DNA from: Flavobacteriales bacterium
GTDB taxonomy: Bacteria; Bacteroidota; Bacteroidia; Flavobacteriales_D; Sanyastnellaceae
Direction of reading: 5' to 3'
Assembly: GCA_002863125.1 (NCBI GenBank)
Contig: PKEB01000016.1
Location: forward strand, 1 to 64,000
DNA length: 64,000 bases
Position numbers and translations under genes: made by a program. Positions 33,315-41,731 of the stretch are shown here, piece after piece; the stretch's first letter is position 1; each line of letters begins with the position of its first letter. A model generated the notes under the pieces. It did no database searches, was not told the origin of the DNA, and saw only the letters and a list, made by a program, of their open reading frames with translations.

Positions 33315-35528
33315 ATGGAAAAACCCCTGCTGTTCTCCGCTTTTGCCCTCTTCTTGGGAGCTTGTGCTCCGGTCGCAGAAACGCCTTCATTGGACCTCAT
33401 TCCGCATCCAACAAGCTGGAATCCCGGGCAAAACACCTGTGCCATCTCCGGAGCGTGGGAACTGGAAGTGCCAGCGGATTGGCAACCGGAACGGGGTTTT
33501 TGGTCGGATTGGCTCACGGCTGATTCGGATGGACAGGAAGCAGAGGCCGTGTCGGTCATCGCAGAGCAGGTGCCCGGTATGGAACCCGAGGCGTACGCGC
33601 TTGCCATTCGACCGGATGGCATCACCATCAAAGCCGGCTCAACGCACGGGGTGTTTCACGGATTGACTACGTTGCGTTCTTTGGCGCTGACGAGTGATGG
33701 CGCCTTGCCGTGCGGAGACCTTGCTGATGCGCCGCGGTTTGCCCACCGAGGATTGCTGCTGGATTGTTGCCGGCATTTCATGGAGCCGGAATTTATCAAG
33801 CGCACGATTGACCTGCTTGCCTTGCACAAAATGAGTGTGCTGCATTGGCACCTAACGGAAGACCAAGGGTGGCGCGTTGAAATTGATGCCTACCCTAAAT
33901 TGACCCAAAAGGGTGCATGGCGGACGGAGGCGGACGGCAGCCAGCACGGCGGGTTTTACAACAAAGAGCAAATCCGCGACATCGTCGCCTACGCAGCCCA
34001 GCGCCACATCGAGGTCATTCCCGAAATCGAACTCCCGGGCCACAGCCGTGCCGCATTGGCCGCCTACCCGTGGTTGGGGTGCACCGGCGAGGCCATGGAG
34101 GTGCCGCATGACTGGGGCGTGTTCAAGGACATCTACTGCGCGGGGCAGGACACGACGTTGGCGTTTTTGAAAACCGTGTTGGACGAAGTGATGGAGCTTT
34201 TTCCTTCTGAATACATCCACATCGGAGGCGATGAGGCGCCCAAAGTGCGGTGGGAGCAATGCCCCAAATGCCGAAAACGCATCGCCGACGAAGGCCTGCA
34301 CGACGCGTATGAATTGCAGTCGTGGTTCATTGGCGAGATCGGTCGGTACCTCGAAGCCCACGGGCGCAAAATGATCGGTTGGGATGAAATCCTCGAAGGC
34401 GGCTTGCCCGACGGGGCGACCGTGCAGTCGTGGCGGGGCATGGACGGCGGTCGCGACGCCGTGGCCATGGGCCATGATGCCATCATGTCGCCGACGTCGC
34501 ATTGCTATTTTGACTACCCCGTGGAATCCACGGACCTCGAGGAGGTCTATGGGTTTGAGCCCGAGCCAGAAGGTCTGGAAGGGAGCGGCCGCATCCTCGG
34601 TGGGGAGTGCAATATGTGGAGCGAACGCGCACCGCAACACCTCGTCGAATCCAAGGTGTATCCACGCCTCGTGGCGATGGCTGAGGTGCTCTGGAGCCCG
34701 CCATCCACCCGCAACTGTCCGGATTTCCAAACGCGCATGGAATCCCATTACACCCGGCTCGATGCCTGGGCTGTGGCGTACGGATGGGAAACGGTTCCCA
34801 TGGCGCTTCAATGGGAGCAGGGCACTGCCCCCAACGGCCTGCGCGTTCAACTCGTTCCGGCCATGTCCGGGGTCGGAGGTACGGGAGAATTTGTGGCTTT
34901 GGGCGGTGAAACAACGGCCCGTGCCATGGGCCTGGAGGCAACCCATGAGATCCAGGGTGAGGGCGAATTGCGGGTGGCGCTGTCGCGCAAAGGCGTATCG
35001 ATGGGCGACCCGTTGGCTTTTCCCCTGGCCGGTCACGTCGGTGCATTTCGACCGGTTGAGTTGGCTCACGAAATCAACGCATACTACCCAGGACGGGGCG
35101 AGCAGGGCTTGGCGGATGGGCGATTGGGCTCAGCGGATTTTCGGGACGGGTCGTGGCAGGCGACGCAGGGCGAGCACATGGGCGTTACCTTGCAGTTGGA
35201 TGCGCTCACCGAAATCGATTCGCTGAGCATGCAGGTGTACCGGTACCAGGATGCTTGGATTTTCCTGCCGGACTCTGTGCGGTTCCAGTGGTCCGCTGAC
35301 GGCGAAAACTGGAACGGTGGGTGGTGGACCCAGCCGTTTGGCACGTCAACCTTCGATCCCAACGACGCCCAGGACGTGCAGCGTTTGGCCCTTCCGGTTG
35401 GAGAGGCGGCGAGTTGGGTGCGGTTCGAAGCCCGCAACCCCGGTCCATGCCCCGAATGGCACGATGCCGCCAGCTCAGCGACGTGGGTATTCTTGGATGA
35501 ATTGGTGGTGCACAGCCAGTCTAAGTAG
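33315..35528 (+). CDS. GH20 beta-N-acetylhexosaminidase, lipoprotein
   Basis: The 737-residue product has the lipoprotein signal MEKPLLFSAFALFLGAC with Cys 17. Residues about 25-125 form the GH20b N-terminal domain (LIPHPTSWNPG, THGVFHGLTTLRSL). The catalytic barrel, about 135-480, has FAHRGLLLDCCRHF, VLHWHLTEDQGWRVEI, EVIPEIELPGHSRA and the Asp-Glu pair in YIHIGGDEAPK. The C-terminal 150 residues look like a discoidin-type domain. The enzyme releases terminal GlcNAc or GalNAc at the cell surface. It is 27 bases downstream of the NTase-CutC gene in the symporter operon. A TATTTTGC box (33304-33311) ends three bases before the ATG and could give it its own promoter. Confidence 0.92.
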   Translation: MEKPLLFSAFALFLGACAPVAETPSLDLIPHPTSWNPGQNTCAISGAWELEVPADWQPERGFWSDWLTADSDGQEAEAVSVIAEQVPGMEPEAYALAIRPDGITIKAGSTHGVFHGLTTLRSLALTSDGALPCGDLADAPRFAHRGLLLDCCRHFMEPEFIKRTIDLLALHKMSVLHWHLTEDQGWRVEIDAYPKLTQKGAWRTEADGSQHGGFYNKEQIRDIVAYAAQRHIEVIPEIELPGHSRAALAAYPWLGCTGEAMEVPHDWGVFKDIYCAGQDTTLAFLKTVLDEVMELFPSEYIHIGGDEAPKVRWEQCPKCRKRIADEGLHDAYELQSWFIGEIGRYLEAHGRKMIGWDEILEGGLPDGATVQSWRGMDGGRDAVAMGHDAIMSPTSHCYFDYPVESTDLEEVYGFEPEPEGLEGSGRILGGECNMWSERAPQHLVESKVYPRLVAMAEVLWSPPSTRNCPDFQTRMESHYTRLDAWAVAYGWETVPMALQWEQGTAPNGLRVQLVPAMSGVGGTGEFVALGGETTARAMGLEATHEIQGEGELRVALSRKGVSMGDPLAFPLAGHVGAFRPVELAHEINAYYPGRGEQGLADGRLGSADFRDGSWQATQGEHMGVTLQLDALTEIDSLSMQVYRYQDAWIFLPDSVRFQWSADGENWNGGWWTQPFGTSTFDPNDAQDVQRLALPVGEAASWVRFEARNPGPCPEWHDAASSATWVFLDELVVHSQSK

Positions 35529-35530
35529 CC

Positions 35531-38500
35531 TTAACACGGCTGTCCCCACACGGTCAACATGCCGAGCAGATCGCCGGTATTGACGTCCCCACTTCCGTCG
35601 AGGTCCAAAACCGGAGAGGCGCCATTGCCCACCACGTCGACGGCCTCGCCGAAGTGGACGAGCAGCAGGAGCAGATCCGGCAGGTTGCGCAATCCGTCCG
35701 AATTGAAGTCACCGGGACACAGGCACGGATAACCTCCGGCTTCAAAACAGTCGGTGCCGAGCAAGGGGAAAGCGTACTGCTCGGCGAGCAAAATGGCGTC
35801 CATGCCCACTACTTCGCCCATGGCCCGACCGGGATAATCATCAATCGGGGGGTGGATGCCGCCCCAAATGCGGGACAACGCACTTTGGTCCGCGGCGTCG
35901 CGGTAGGTGGCCCACTGCAATTCAAAGTCCATGGATGGCCCGTCTTCGAAAACAAGGAATTCATGGGCTTCCACCGGGAACGCGCCCATGCCTCCGGGGA
36001 AAAACGCATCGCCCGTCAAGGCGGTCAAGACCTCCGCAGCTGCTCGGCTGAACGTCGAGTGCCCGCTGACGTAGCCGGCAAACGGCGGTGTGACAAACGT
36101 GGGGCGCTGGTACGGCCACCATTCGCGGGCGCGGATCCAATCCACGCCGGCCCATTGCAACGCGGGCACCCCGATGTAGTCCGGTCCTTTCCAGCAGCGG
36201 ATTTTCATTTCGTACAGGTGCTCGTTTTCAGGTCCACGGAGGTCCACGGGGTCCTCCGGTCCGATTTGTTCGATGTGTCCCGGGATGATGGGCAGGCCCG
36301 CTCCGTGGTAGTTGGGCAGCTCCGGGTCGGTGCATTGTCCGCGGTCAGCCATCCAGCGCAACGCCGACACCGGCCGCACGTAGTCGTGCCATCCTTTGCA
36401 ACTCCACGCAGCGATGGCTGCATCGTGCATGGCGCCCCCCATGGAGAAGTAGGCGATGACGTCCCAATCGAGGGGGGCGAGCGACTCACCGAGGCCGCGC
36501 CATTTGCGTTGCAGTTCAGGTTGGTCGTTGACGTAGTTGAGGAGGGTGAACCAGTGCCCGGGCGGGGTTTCTGAATCCGGACCGTCCGCCCAGTATTCCG
36601 CCAGGACCCGTGTGAAGTCTCCGCGCAAAACCGGTTGGGGCGCATAGGGCTCGCCAGTCACCGGATTGAACGGGTGCCCGGCTTCGACACCTGCGGCGAC
36701 AGGAACGCCATCAACCGCATAGTAATCGCGTGCCTCTTCGATGGTGCCAGGCAAGAACCCATTCCAGCTGAATGCTCCGGGGCCGATGTCCCACACCACG
36801 GAATCGGAAGGGTCGAGGTGGGAGGCCCAGAGGGCGACAAGGGTATGCCCCCATTTGTAATCGCTTTCCAATCCGATTTCTGCGTTTGGATCGATTTGCG
36901 CCGGAGGCCCCGGGTCGTGGTAGACGGTGTAGGTGCTTCCCAGCCGTTCGAACTGTGCAGTGTCTGCCGGCGTCATAGCGAACGGTTGGACGTTGCCCCA
37001 TTCAGGACTGAGGAAGTCGGGGGAAATGTTGGAGCCTTCATTGCCGGATTGATCGATGAACTCGGCCAATTGCAAGGGTTGCCAGCGGTTGGGAAAAAAC
37101 ATATTGGGGTTGCCCGGTTCGTCCATCACCAGGTTCCAATTCATGGGGTTGTAGTAGGTATTCTGGTAATCGATCACTTCGAACGAACCGTCTTGGAATC
37201 CATACGCGATGTACTGTTCCGCGAGGTAATTGCCGAGCGATGCAGCGCGCTCCATCCACGTCCCGTTTGTGTAATCGGTCTCGTGCCAAGCCGTGTCAAA
37301 GCCCAAGGCTTCCATTTGGGTGTCGATGTGTGTGGCGATTCGCTCGGCGCGTGGCGCGTTGGCAAACCGGTGCTGCAGCAACCGGTACACCCCGTAGCTG
37401 ATGCTCAACTGCCGGGCTGCCAGTCGGTCTTCCGCCTCAATCTCGGACACCCCTTCATAAGCACACGTGTAGCTTCCTTGTTGGTTGCCCAAAAGCCACG
37501 GCTGCGCGCCGACAATGGTGTCCTCACCCCAAGCCGCCCACGCGTCGTACATCAGTGCGGAAGTGTGCCACAAGTTCCGTGCGTGGACCGTGGGGCGCGC
37601 CCAGTCGTGGCGAATGCTCAGGAGGGTAGCCTCGTTCCAGATGCGGGCAACGCTGTGGGTCGCCAAGGTCGGGAAATCCGGCAGGGGCTCGCCAGAACAG
37701 TCCAAGCCGGCCGAGGGAAAGAAGCACGTTCCGTCGTCCTCAGTCGCGGCCATTTCGTAGTTGCATGCATCTGCATCGGTGCAGCCGTAGGTCAACCAAG
37801 GTTCTGCACCCGGCTCCAGCACCGCATGGATGCTGTCCGCGGCAAATGGCCCGTGCGTAGAGTATTCCCCGGTGGGCCAGCGCACCACAAGGGAGTCCAC
37901 GCTGGTTGCAGTGCCCAAACCGACATGGACATCGAACGAACTGGAACCGCTGTACCCTTGGCCGCAATGGATTTCGTCGTAGCGGATTTTGCCATCAAAA
38001 TGGACTTCGATGCGCGCCCCAATGGCGGATCGGTTGGAGGTGGTGCCCTCGAGTCGGAAGCCGATGTAGTGCCCGCTTGAGTTGAGGTTTTCCAAGACCT
38101 GGAAACCAGGCTGGGTGGGAGAGCCGCTGGTGGCGATGGCGAGGTCCCAATCCCCGTCACCGTCCAAATCCCCCGCTGCCAGCCCGTAATCGCTGTGGTC
38201 GTGTTCCAGGACCACATCCCCTTCGCTGACCCAAGCGAACGTGGTGTCGCCGAGGCCCCTGTACAGGCGGTTCGACGTAGGCGCGAAGGCGTAGTCATTG
38301 ACGATGTACAGGTCCGATTCTGCGTCGTGGTCGTAGTCGAAAAAGATGCAGCCCCACGTCATGCCTGAATCGTCTACGCCAGCCGCCTCGCCAATGGCGG
38401 TGTAGGTCCCATCGCCGTTGTTCAGGAACAGCTCGCTGGGGTAGAGGTCGGTGATGTAGAGGTCCATCCAGCCGTCGTGGTTGATGTCCGCTGCGTCGAC

Positions 38501-39271
38501 CCCCATGCAATTGCCTTGGTAGTCCAACCCCACGCCCGCGGCGTCTTGCGTGAAGCTGCCTTGGCCGTTGTTGCGAAAAAATTTGTTGACTTGGTTGCCA
38601 TCGTGGGTGACATACAGGTCCACATCGCCGTCGTTGTCCGAATCAAAAAACAGCGCCCCCATGCCAATGCCCGTATCCACCGTTCCCGAGGGAAAGGTGA
38701 CGTTCTCAAAGCCGGCACCTTCGAGGTTGCGCAGCATGGCATTGTGGCTGTTGATGTTCACCACATAGAGGTCCAACCAGCCGTCCCCGTCGATGTCGGC
38801 AGCGTGGAGGCTTCGGCAAGGCCCGGCGTTGCCTGCATTCCAGGCGTCTGTTGCATCGGTAAAGGTGCCGTCGCCGTTGTTGAGGTACAGGCGGTTGGGA
38901 TCCAGGTAATTTCCTGTAATCAGGTCCAGCCAGCCGTCGTTGTTGAAGTCCGCCCAAAGCACCGCGTTGGTCGTGCCGTCATCGGCGACTCCTGCGGGAA
39001 CCGCCACCTCCTCGAATTCCATTCCGCCAAGGTTTCGGAATAAACGGTTGGGTGCAAACTTGGTGCCTACGTAGATGTCTTCCCGTCCGTCGCGGTCAAA
39101 ATCTCCAATCGCGACCGCATGGTGCAGGCCATCGGCGTTCACACCAGCGGCTTCGGAAACGTTCGCGAACAGCCCTTGTCCGGATGCCGACAGACCGAAG
39201 TGTCCGAGGAGCAAACAGCACATCCATGCTTTCCAGGAATGCTTCAACCGGTGGCGTGTAAAGTTGAACAT
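35531..39271 (-). CDS. Giant secreted FG-GAP/ASPIC protein fused to a vanadium haloperoxidase and dockerin-like repeats
   Basis: The 1246-residue product has a signal ending near SASGQ. Residues 35-410 carry seven FG-GAP/VCBS calcium motifs (GDFDRDGREDIYVG, ADIDGDGWLDLYVV, ADINHDGWMDLYIT and others). ASPIC/UnbV follows (about 405-485), then a Cys-rich GCTDADACNYEMAATEDDG. Residues 545-1165 form a vanadium haloperoxidase/PAP2-like domain with all three site motifs: KGWHDYVRP (about 958), YVSGHSTFS (about 1070) and SRIWGGIHPPIDD (about 1130). It ends in two dockerin/EF-hand-like repeats (DFNSDGLRNLPDLL, DLDGSGDVNTGDLLGML) rather than a classic T9SS tail. Such enzymes oxidise halides with peroxide. 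Confidence 0.82.
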   Translation of the reverse strand: MFNFTRHRLKHSWKAWMCCLLLGHFGLSASGQGLFANVSEAAGVNADGLHHAVAIGDFDRDGREDIYVGTKFAPNRLFRNLGGMEFEEVAVPAGVADDGTTNAVLWADFNNDGWLDLITGNYLDPNRLYLNNGDGTFTDATDAWNAGNAGPCRSLHAADIDGDGWLDLYVVNINSHNAMLRNLEGAGFENVTFPSGTVDTGIGMGALFFDSDNDGDVDLYVTHDGNQVNKFFRNNGQGSFTQDAAGVGLDYQGNCMGVDAADINHDGWMDLYITDLYPSELFLNNGDGTYTAIGEAAGVDDSGMTWGCIFFDYDHDAESDLYIVNDYAFAPTSNRLYRGLGDTTFAWVSEGDVVLEHDHSDYGLAAGDLDGDGDWDLAIATSGSPTQPGFQVLENLNSSGHYIGFRLEGTTSNRSAIGARIEVHFDGKIRYDEIHCGQGYSGSSSFDVHVGLGTATSVDSLVVRWPTGEYSTHGPFAADSIHAVLEPGAEPWLTYGCTDADACNYEMAATEDDGTCFFPSAGLDCSGEPLPDFPTLATHSVARIWNEATLLSIRHDWARPTVHARNLWHTSALMYDAWAAWGEDTIVGAQPWLLGNQQGSYTCAYEGVSEIEAEDRLAARQLSISYGVYRLLQHRFANAPRAERIATHIDTQMEALGFDTAWHETDYTNGTWMERAASLGNYLAEQYIAYGFQDGSFEVIDYQNTYYNPMNWNLVMDEPGNPNMFFPNRWQPLQLAEFIDQSGNEGSNISPDFLSPEWGNVQPFAMTPADTAQFERLGSTYTVYHDPGPPAQIDPNAEIGLESDYKWGHTLVALWASHLDPSDSVVWDIGPGAFSWNGFLPGTIEEARDYYAVDGVPVAAGVEAGHPFNPVTGEPYAPQPVLRGDFTRVLAEYWADGPDSETPPGHWFTLLNYVNDQPELQRKWRGLGESLAPLDWDVIAYFSMGGAMHDAAIAAWSCKGWHDYVRPVSALRWMADRGQCTDPELPNYHGAGLPIIPGHIEQIGPEDPVDLRGPENEHLYEMKIRCWKGPDYIGVPALQWAGVDWIRAREWWPYQRPTFVTPPFAGYVSGHSTFSRAAAEVLTALTGDAFFPGGMGAFPVEAHEFLVFEDGPSMDFELQWATYRDAADQSALSRIWGGIHPPIDDYPGRAMGEVVGMDAILLAEQYAFPLLGTDCFEAGGYPCLCPGDFNSDGLRNLPDLLLLLVHFGEAVDVVGNGASPVLDLDGSGDVNTGDLLGMLTVWGQPC

Positions 39272-39281
39272 GAACCGAGGT

Positions 39282-39289
39282 CAAAGGTA
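39282..39289 (-). promoter_or_regulatory. -7 box for the haloperoxidase fusion gene
   Basis: Read in reverse this is TACCTTTG, an exact TAnnTTTG match, ending 10 bases before the ATG at 39271. No good -33 TTG is seen 19-20 bases upstream. Confidence 0.4.
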
Positions 39290-39491
39290 GGTTTGCGTGC
39301 TGTTGGATTTGCGCTTGAGGGGCATGAATGAATTTGAGTCAACGACAACCCGAAACCGCTCTTAACTATAAAATATACAATTTAGTCGACTTATTTGATT
39401 GTTGATGGAAAATATTTATGTAATATAGTGCCGTGTTTTGATGCGAGGTTTGCAGGCGTCGTTGTCGAAATACGAGTAGATTGTTAGGGTG

Positions 39492-39515
39492 AAAGGGCGC
39501 AGGGGTGCGCCCTTT
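39492..39515 (+). terminator. Orphan hairpin, possible terminator of an unannotated small RNA
   Basis: AAAGGGCGC (39492-39500) and GCGCCCTTT (39507-39515) form a perfect 9-bp stem with a 6-base loop. The tail CTGTTTCTTT is T-rich on the forward strand only. No forward gene lies upstream within this intergenic region. Confidence 0.45.
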
Positions 39516-39536
39516 CTGTTTCTTTGCCGGCAGCGC

Positions 39537-39566
39537 TTGCGTGCATTGGAATATCTACTATATTTG
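39537..39566 (+). promoter_or_regulatory. rpsT promoter
   Basis: TTG at 39537-39539, exactly 19 bases, then TATATTTG at 39559-39566. This fits the Bacteroidota consensus TTTG-N19-TAnnTTTG. The leader to the ATG at 39601 would be about 30 bases. It is the clearest promoter in the window. Confidence 0.75.
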
Positions 39567-39600
39567 CACCCCCTTATCGGGATAATACAGAAGAAAGCTT

Positions 39601-39852
39601 ATGGCTCATCACAAGTCCTCATTGAAGCGCATCCGCTCTGACCGCAAGAAAGCGGCGCGCAATCGTTACTACCACAAGACAGCGCGTAATGCTGTCCGTG
39701 CACTCCGTGCAACCACTGACGCGAAGAAGGCGGCAGAGATGCTCCCTGTAGTTTCCGCGATGTTGGATAAACTGGCGAAGAACAACGTCATCCACAAGAA
39801 CAAAGCCTCTAACCTCAAATCAAGCCTCGCCACTCACGTAGCGAAGCTCTGA
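39601..39852 (+). CDS. rpsT: 30S ribosomal protein S20
   Basis: This 83-residue, strongly basic helical protein starts [20 protein letters not shown] with the classic S20 N-terminus, and has the conserved [15 protein letters not shown] and the late [16 protein letters not shown] motif. S20 binds 16S rRNA and helps assemble the small ribosomal subunit. It has its own promoter just upstream and a strong terminator 25 bases downstream, so it is transcribed alone. Confidence 0.97.
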   Translation: MAHHKSSLKRIRSDRKKAARNRYYHKTARNAVRALRATTDAKKAAEMLPVVSAMLDKLAKNNVIHKNKASNLKSSLATHVAKL

Positions 39853-39876
39853 TTGGGTTCCGATAACATTGAAATT

Positions 39877-39903
39877 AGCCCCCTGAACAAGGGGGCTTTT
39901 TTT
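39877..39903 (+). terminator. Rho-independent terminator of rpsT
   Basis: The stem AGCCCCC / GGGGGCT with loop TGAACAA is followed by a run of seven T residues (the first pairs with the A of the stem). It ends 20 bases before the radC start. Confidence 0.9.
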
Positions 39904-39922
39904 ATGCCCGAAAATCGCATGG

Positions 39923-40597
39923 ATGATGGAGGAGGGAGGCCGAGGGCAGCAGCCGAGGGAGAAAATGTTGTTGACCGGACCGCAGGAATTGAGCGCGGTC
40001 GAGTTGATCGCGGTGCTGTTGGGATCAGGGGTGCAGGGCCATTCCGTTCACGAGGCCGCGCAGGCGTTGCTTGAATTGGTGCAAGGAGACTTGTCAGTGC
40101 TTTCCTCGATTCCACCTTTAGGCATGACGGAAGTCCCCGGCATCGGCCGCGCCAAAGCCCTTCAATTGTCCGCGGCGTTGGAATTGGGTCGGCGCCGGCA
40201 GATGACCGCCCAGCCGTATGATACCTTCATTCGATCATCGGCCGATGTGTTTAATCGGTTCGCCATCCGGTTGTCAGATCTGGGGCACGAGGAGTTCTGG
40301 ATGGTGCTGCTGCGGCGTTCCAATGCGGTCATGGCTGAAGTGATGGTCAGCAAGGGTGGATTGACGGGCACCGTCGCGGATCCGAAACTCATCTTTTCGA
40401 AAGCGCTCGCGATGCGTGCGGCGGGCATCATCGCGGTGCACAATCATCCCTCCGGCAACGTCCGTCCAAGCCGATCCGACCGAGAGCTCACAAAAAACCT
40501 TCAATGGGCGGGCAAAATGTTGGATTGCCCGTTGCTCGACCACTTGATTGTTTCCCGCAACCGTTACTTTAGCTTCGCTGACGAAGGCGAGCTGTAA
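39923..40597 (+). CDS. radC: RadC-family JAB/MPN-domain protein
   Basis: The 224-residue product has the RadC N-terminal helix-hairpin-helix part (PREKMLLTGPQELSAVELIA, then VPGIGRAKALQLSAALELG). The JAB1/MPN domain has the metal motif VHNHPSGNVRPSRSD with its HxH and Asp (about residues 175-190) and the usual LLDHLIVSRNRYFSF end. The true cellular role of RadC is unresolved; the JAB fold suggests a metallopeptidase or nuclease-like activity. Tandem ATGs lie at 39923 and 39926, close behind the rpsT terminator. Confidence 0.93.
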   Translation: MMEEGGRGQQPREKMLLTGPQELSAVELIAVLLGSGVQGHSVHEAAQALLELVQGDLSVLSSIPPLGMTEVPGIGRAKALQLSAALELGRRRQMTAQPYDTFIRSSADVFNRFAIRLSDLGHEEFWMVLLRRSNAVMAEVMVSKGGLTGTVADPKLIFSKALAMRAAGIIAVHNHPSGNVRPSRSDRELTKNLQWAGKMLDCPLLDHLIVSRNRYFSFADEGEL

Positions 40598-40624
40598 TTG
40601 AATGAATTCAAACGTGGTTTTATT

Positions 40625-41731
40625 ATGACAAGGGTTCTTACGGTAATCGGAGCTCGTCCGCAGTGGATGAAGGCAAGTGCGCTCAGTCGTGCCTTGAAAG
40701 ATGCCAAATGGGGGATTGAGGAACGGGTGTTGCACACGGGCCAACATTACTCAGATAATATGGCGGGCAGTTTCGTCAAGGAGTTGGATTTGCCGCGAGC
40801 ACACCATGCGTTGACAGTTTCAACGGATCCTGCAGAACGCATGGGTCAAATGATGGGAGGCATTCAAGCGGCCATTCGAAAGGATCAACCAGCGGCGGTG
40901 TTGCTTTTTGGAGATACAGATTCGACGTTGGCAGGAGCTTGGGCAGCAAGCAGAGAATGCATCCCCGCCGTCCACATCGAAGCTGGTTTGCGTTCATTTG
41001 ATCGCCGCATGCCAGAAGAAATCAATCGGATCCTCACAGATTCTTTAAGCGACCTCTTGTTTTGTCCATCGGAGGCTGCTGTTCGCCTGTTGGCGGATGA
41101 AGGGATTTCGACGGGCGTGCGGAACACGGTTCGGGTTGAGGTGTCAGGAGACCTCATGTTGGATACGGCGAGGTTTTTTGGAGGACAACCGGTGGCGCCA
41201 TCAGCAGACGCCAAATCGGTTCTGCTGACTATGCACCGTCCCTCCAATGTTGACAACCCAGAACGACTTGCAGCGTGGATATCGAACATTGGACAGGCCG
41301 CCAAATCAAGGGGATGGCAGGTGATTTTTCCAGTTCACCCGCGAACAGCCAAAATGGCGGAGATTGCCCTCGGCGCCCGCTGGAAGGAAGTCATGGGGGA
41401 ACAGAACATACAGGTGAAAGAACCAGCCGGTTACCTTCAAATGATCGAATGGCTCAAGCAAGTTCGGCAGGTTTGGACAGACTCAGGAGGGCTGCAGAAA
41501 GAAGCCTATTTTATGCACCGACCGGCTGTCATTCTCCGAAATTCATCTGAATGGACGGAATTACTTGACAGTGGTGTGGCGGCATTGTGTCCTGAAACAA
41601 CTGACCTTCATGATTGTATCGACCGCATGGAAAACCAGATGCAAAGTATGGATTTCAATGTGCCGCTGTACGGGGACGGCAACGCAGCTCAATTCATAGC
41701 ACAGACCTTGTACGATTGGCTAAAGAAGTAG
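40625..41731 (+). CDS. wecB: Non-hydrolysing UDP-N-acetylglucosamine 2-epimerase
   Basis: The 368-residue product starts MTRVLTVIGARPQWMKASAL at 40625; the open frame from a TTG nine codons earlier is less likely. Family motifs seen are LLFGDTDSTLAGAWAA, VHIEAGLRSFDRRMPEEINR, LFCPSEAAVRLL, VLLTMHRPSNVDNPE and TDSGGLQKEAYF. The enzyme interconverts UDP-GlcNAc and UDP-ManNAc for surface polysaccharide. It lies 27 bases after radC and overlaps the start of the polysaccharide-deacetylase-like gene, so the pair probably serves envelope glycan synthesis or modification. Confidence 0.93.
   Translation: MTRVLTVIGARPQWMKASALSRALKDAKWGIEERVLHTGQHYSDNMAGSFVKELDLPRAHHALTVSTDPAERMGQMMGGIQAAIRKDQPAAVLLFGDTDSTLAGAWAASRECIPAVHIEAGLRSFDRRMPEEINRILTDSLSDLLFCPSEAAVRLLADEGISTGVRNTVRVEVSGDLMLDTARFFGGQPVAPSADAKSVLLTMHRPSNVDNPERLAAWISNIGQAAKSRGWQVIFPVHPRTAKMAEIALGARWKEVMGEQNIQVKEPAGYLQMIEWLKQVRQVWTDSGGLQKEAYFMHRPAVILRNSSEWTELLDSGVAALCPETTDLHDCIDRMENQMQSMDFNVPLYGDGNAAQFIAQTLYDWLKK

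Larger units (their letters stand above)
39272..39600. other. 329-base intergenic region between the haloperoxidase gene and rpsT
   Basis: No protein gene or tRNA was found here. It holds a reverse -7 box at 39282-39289, an AT-rich stretch at about 39361-39427, a perfect hairpin at 39492-39515 and the rpsT promoter at 39537-39566. Because the hairpin lies upstream of the rpsT promoter, it cannot belong to the rpsT transcript. A small RNA ending at the hairpin is therefore possible. Confidence 0.5.

Noticed and set aside
33852-35069. Reverse ORF of 405 codons within the GH20 gene
   Set aside because: It is antisense to an intact GH20 catalytic domain and has no motifs of its own.
36635-38080. 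Forward ORF of 481 codons inside the haloperoxidase fusion
   Set aside because: It is antisense to FG-GAP and haloperoxidase motifs that are intact, and it has no domain.
39272-39600. Possible tRNA in the largest intergenic gap
   Set aside because: No cloverleaf with a T-loop and acceptor stem could be built; only a simple hairpin and promoter elements are seen.
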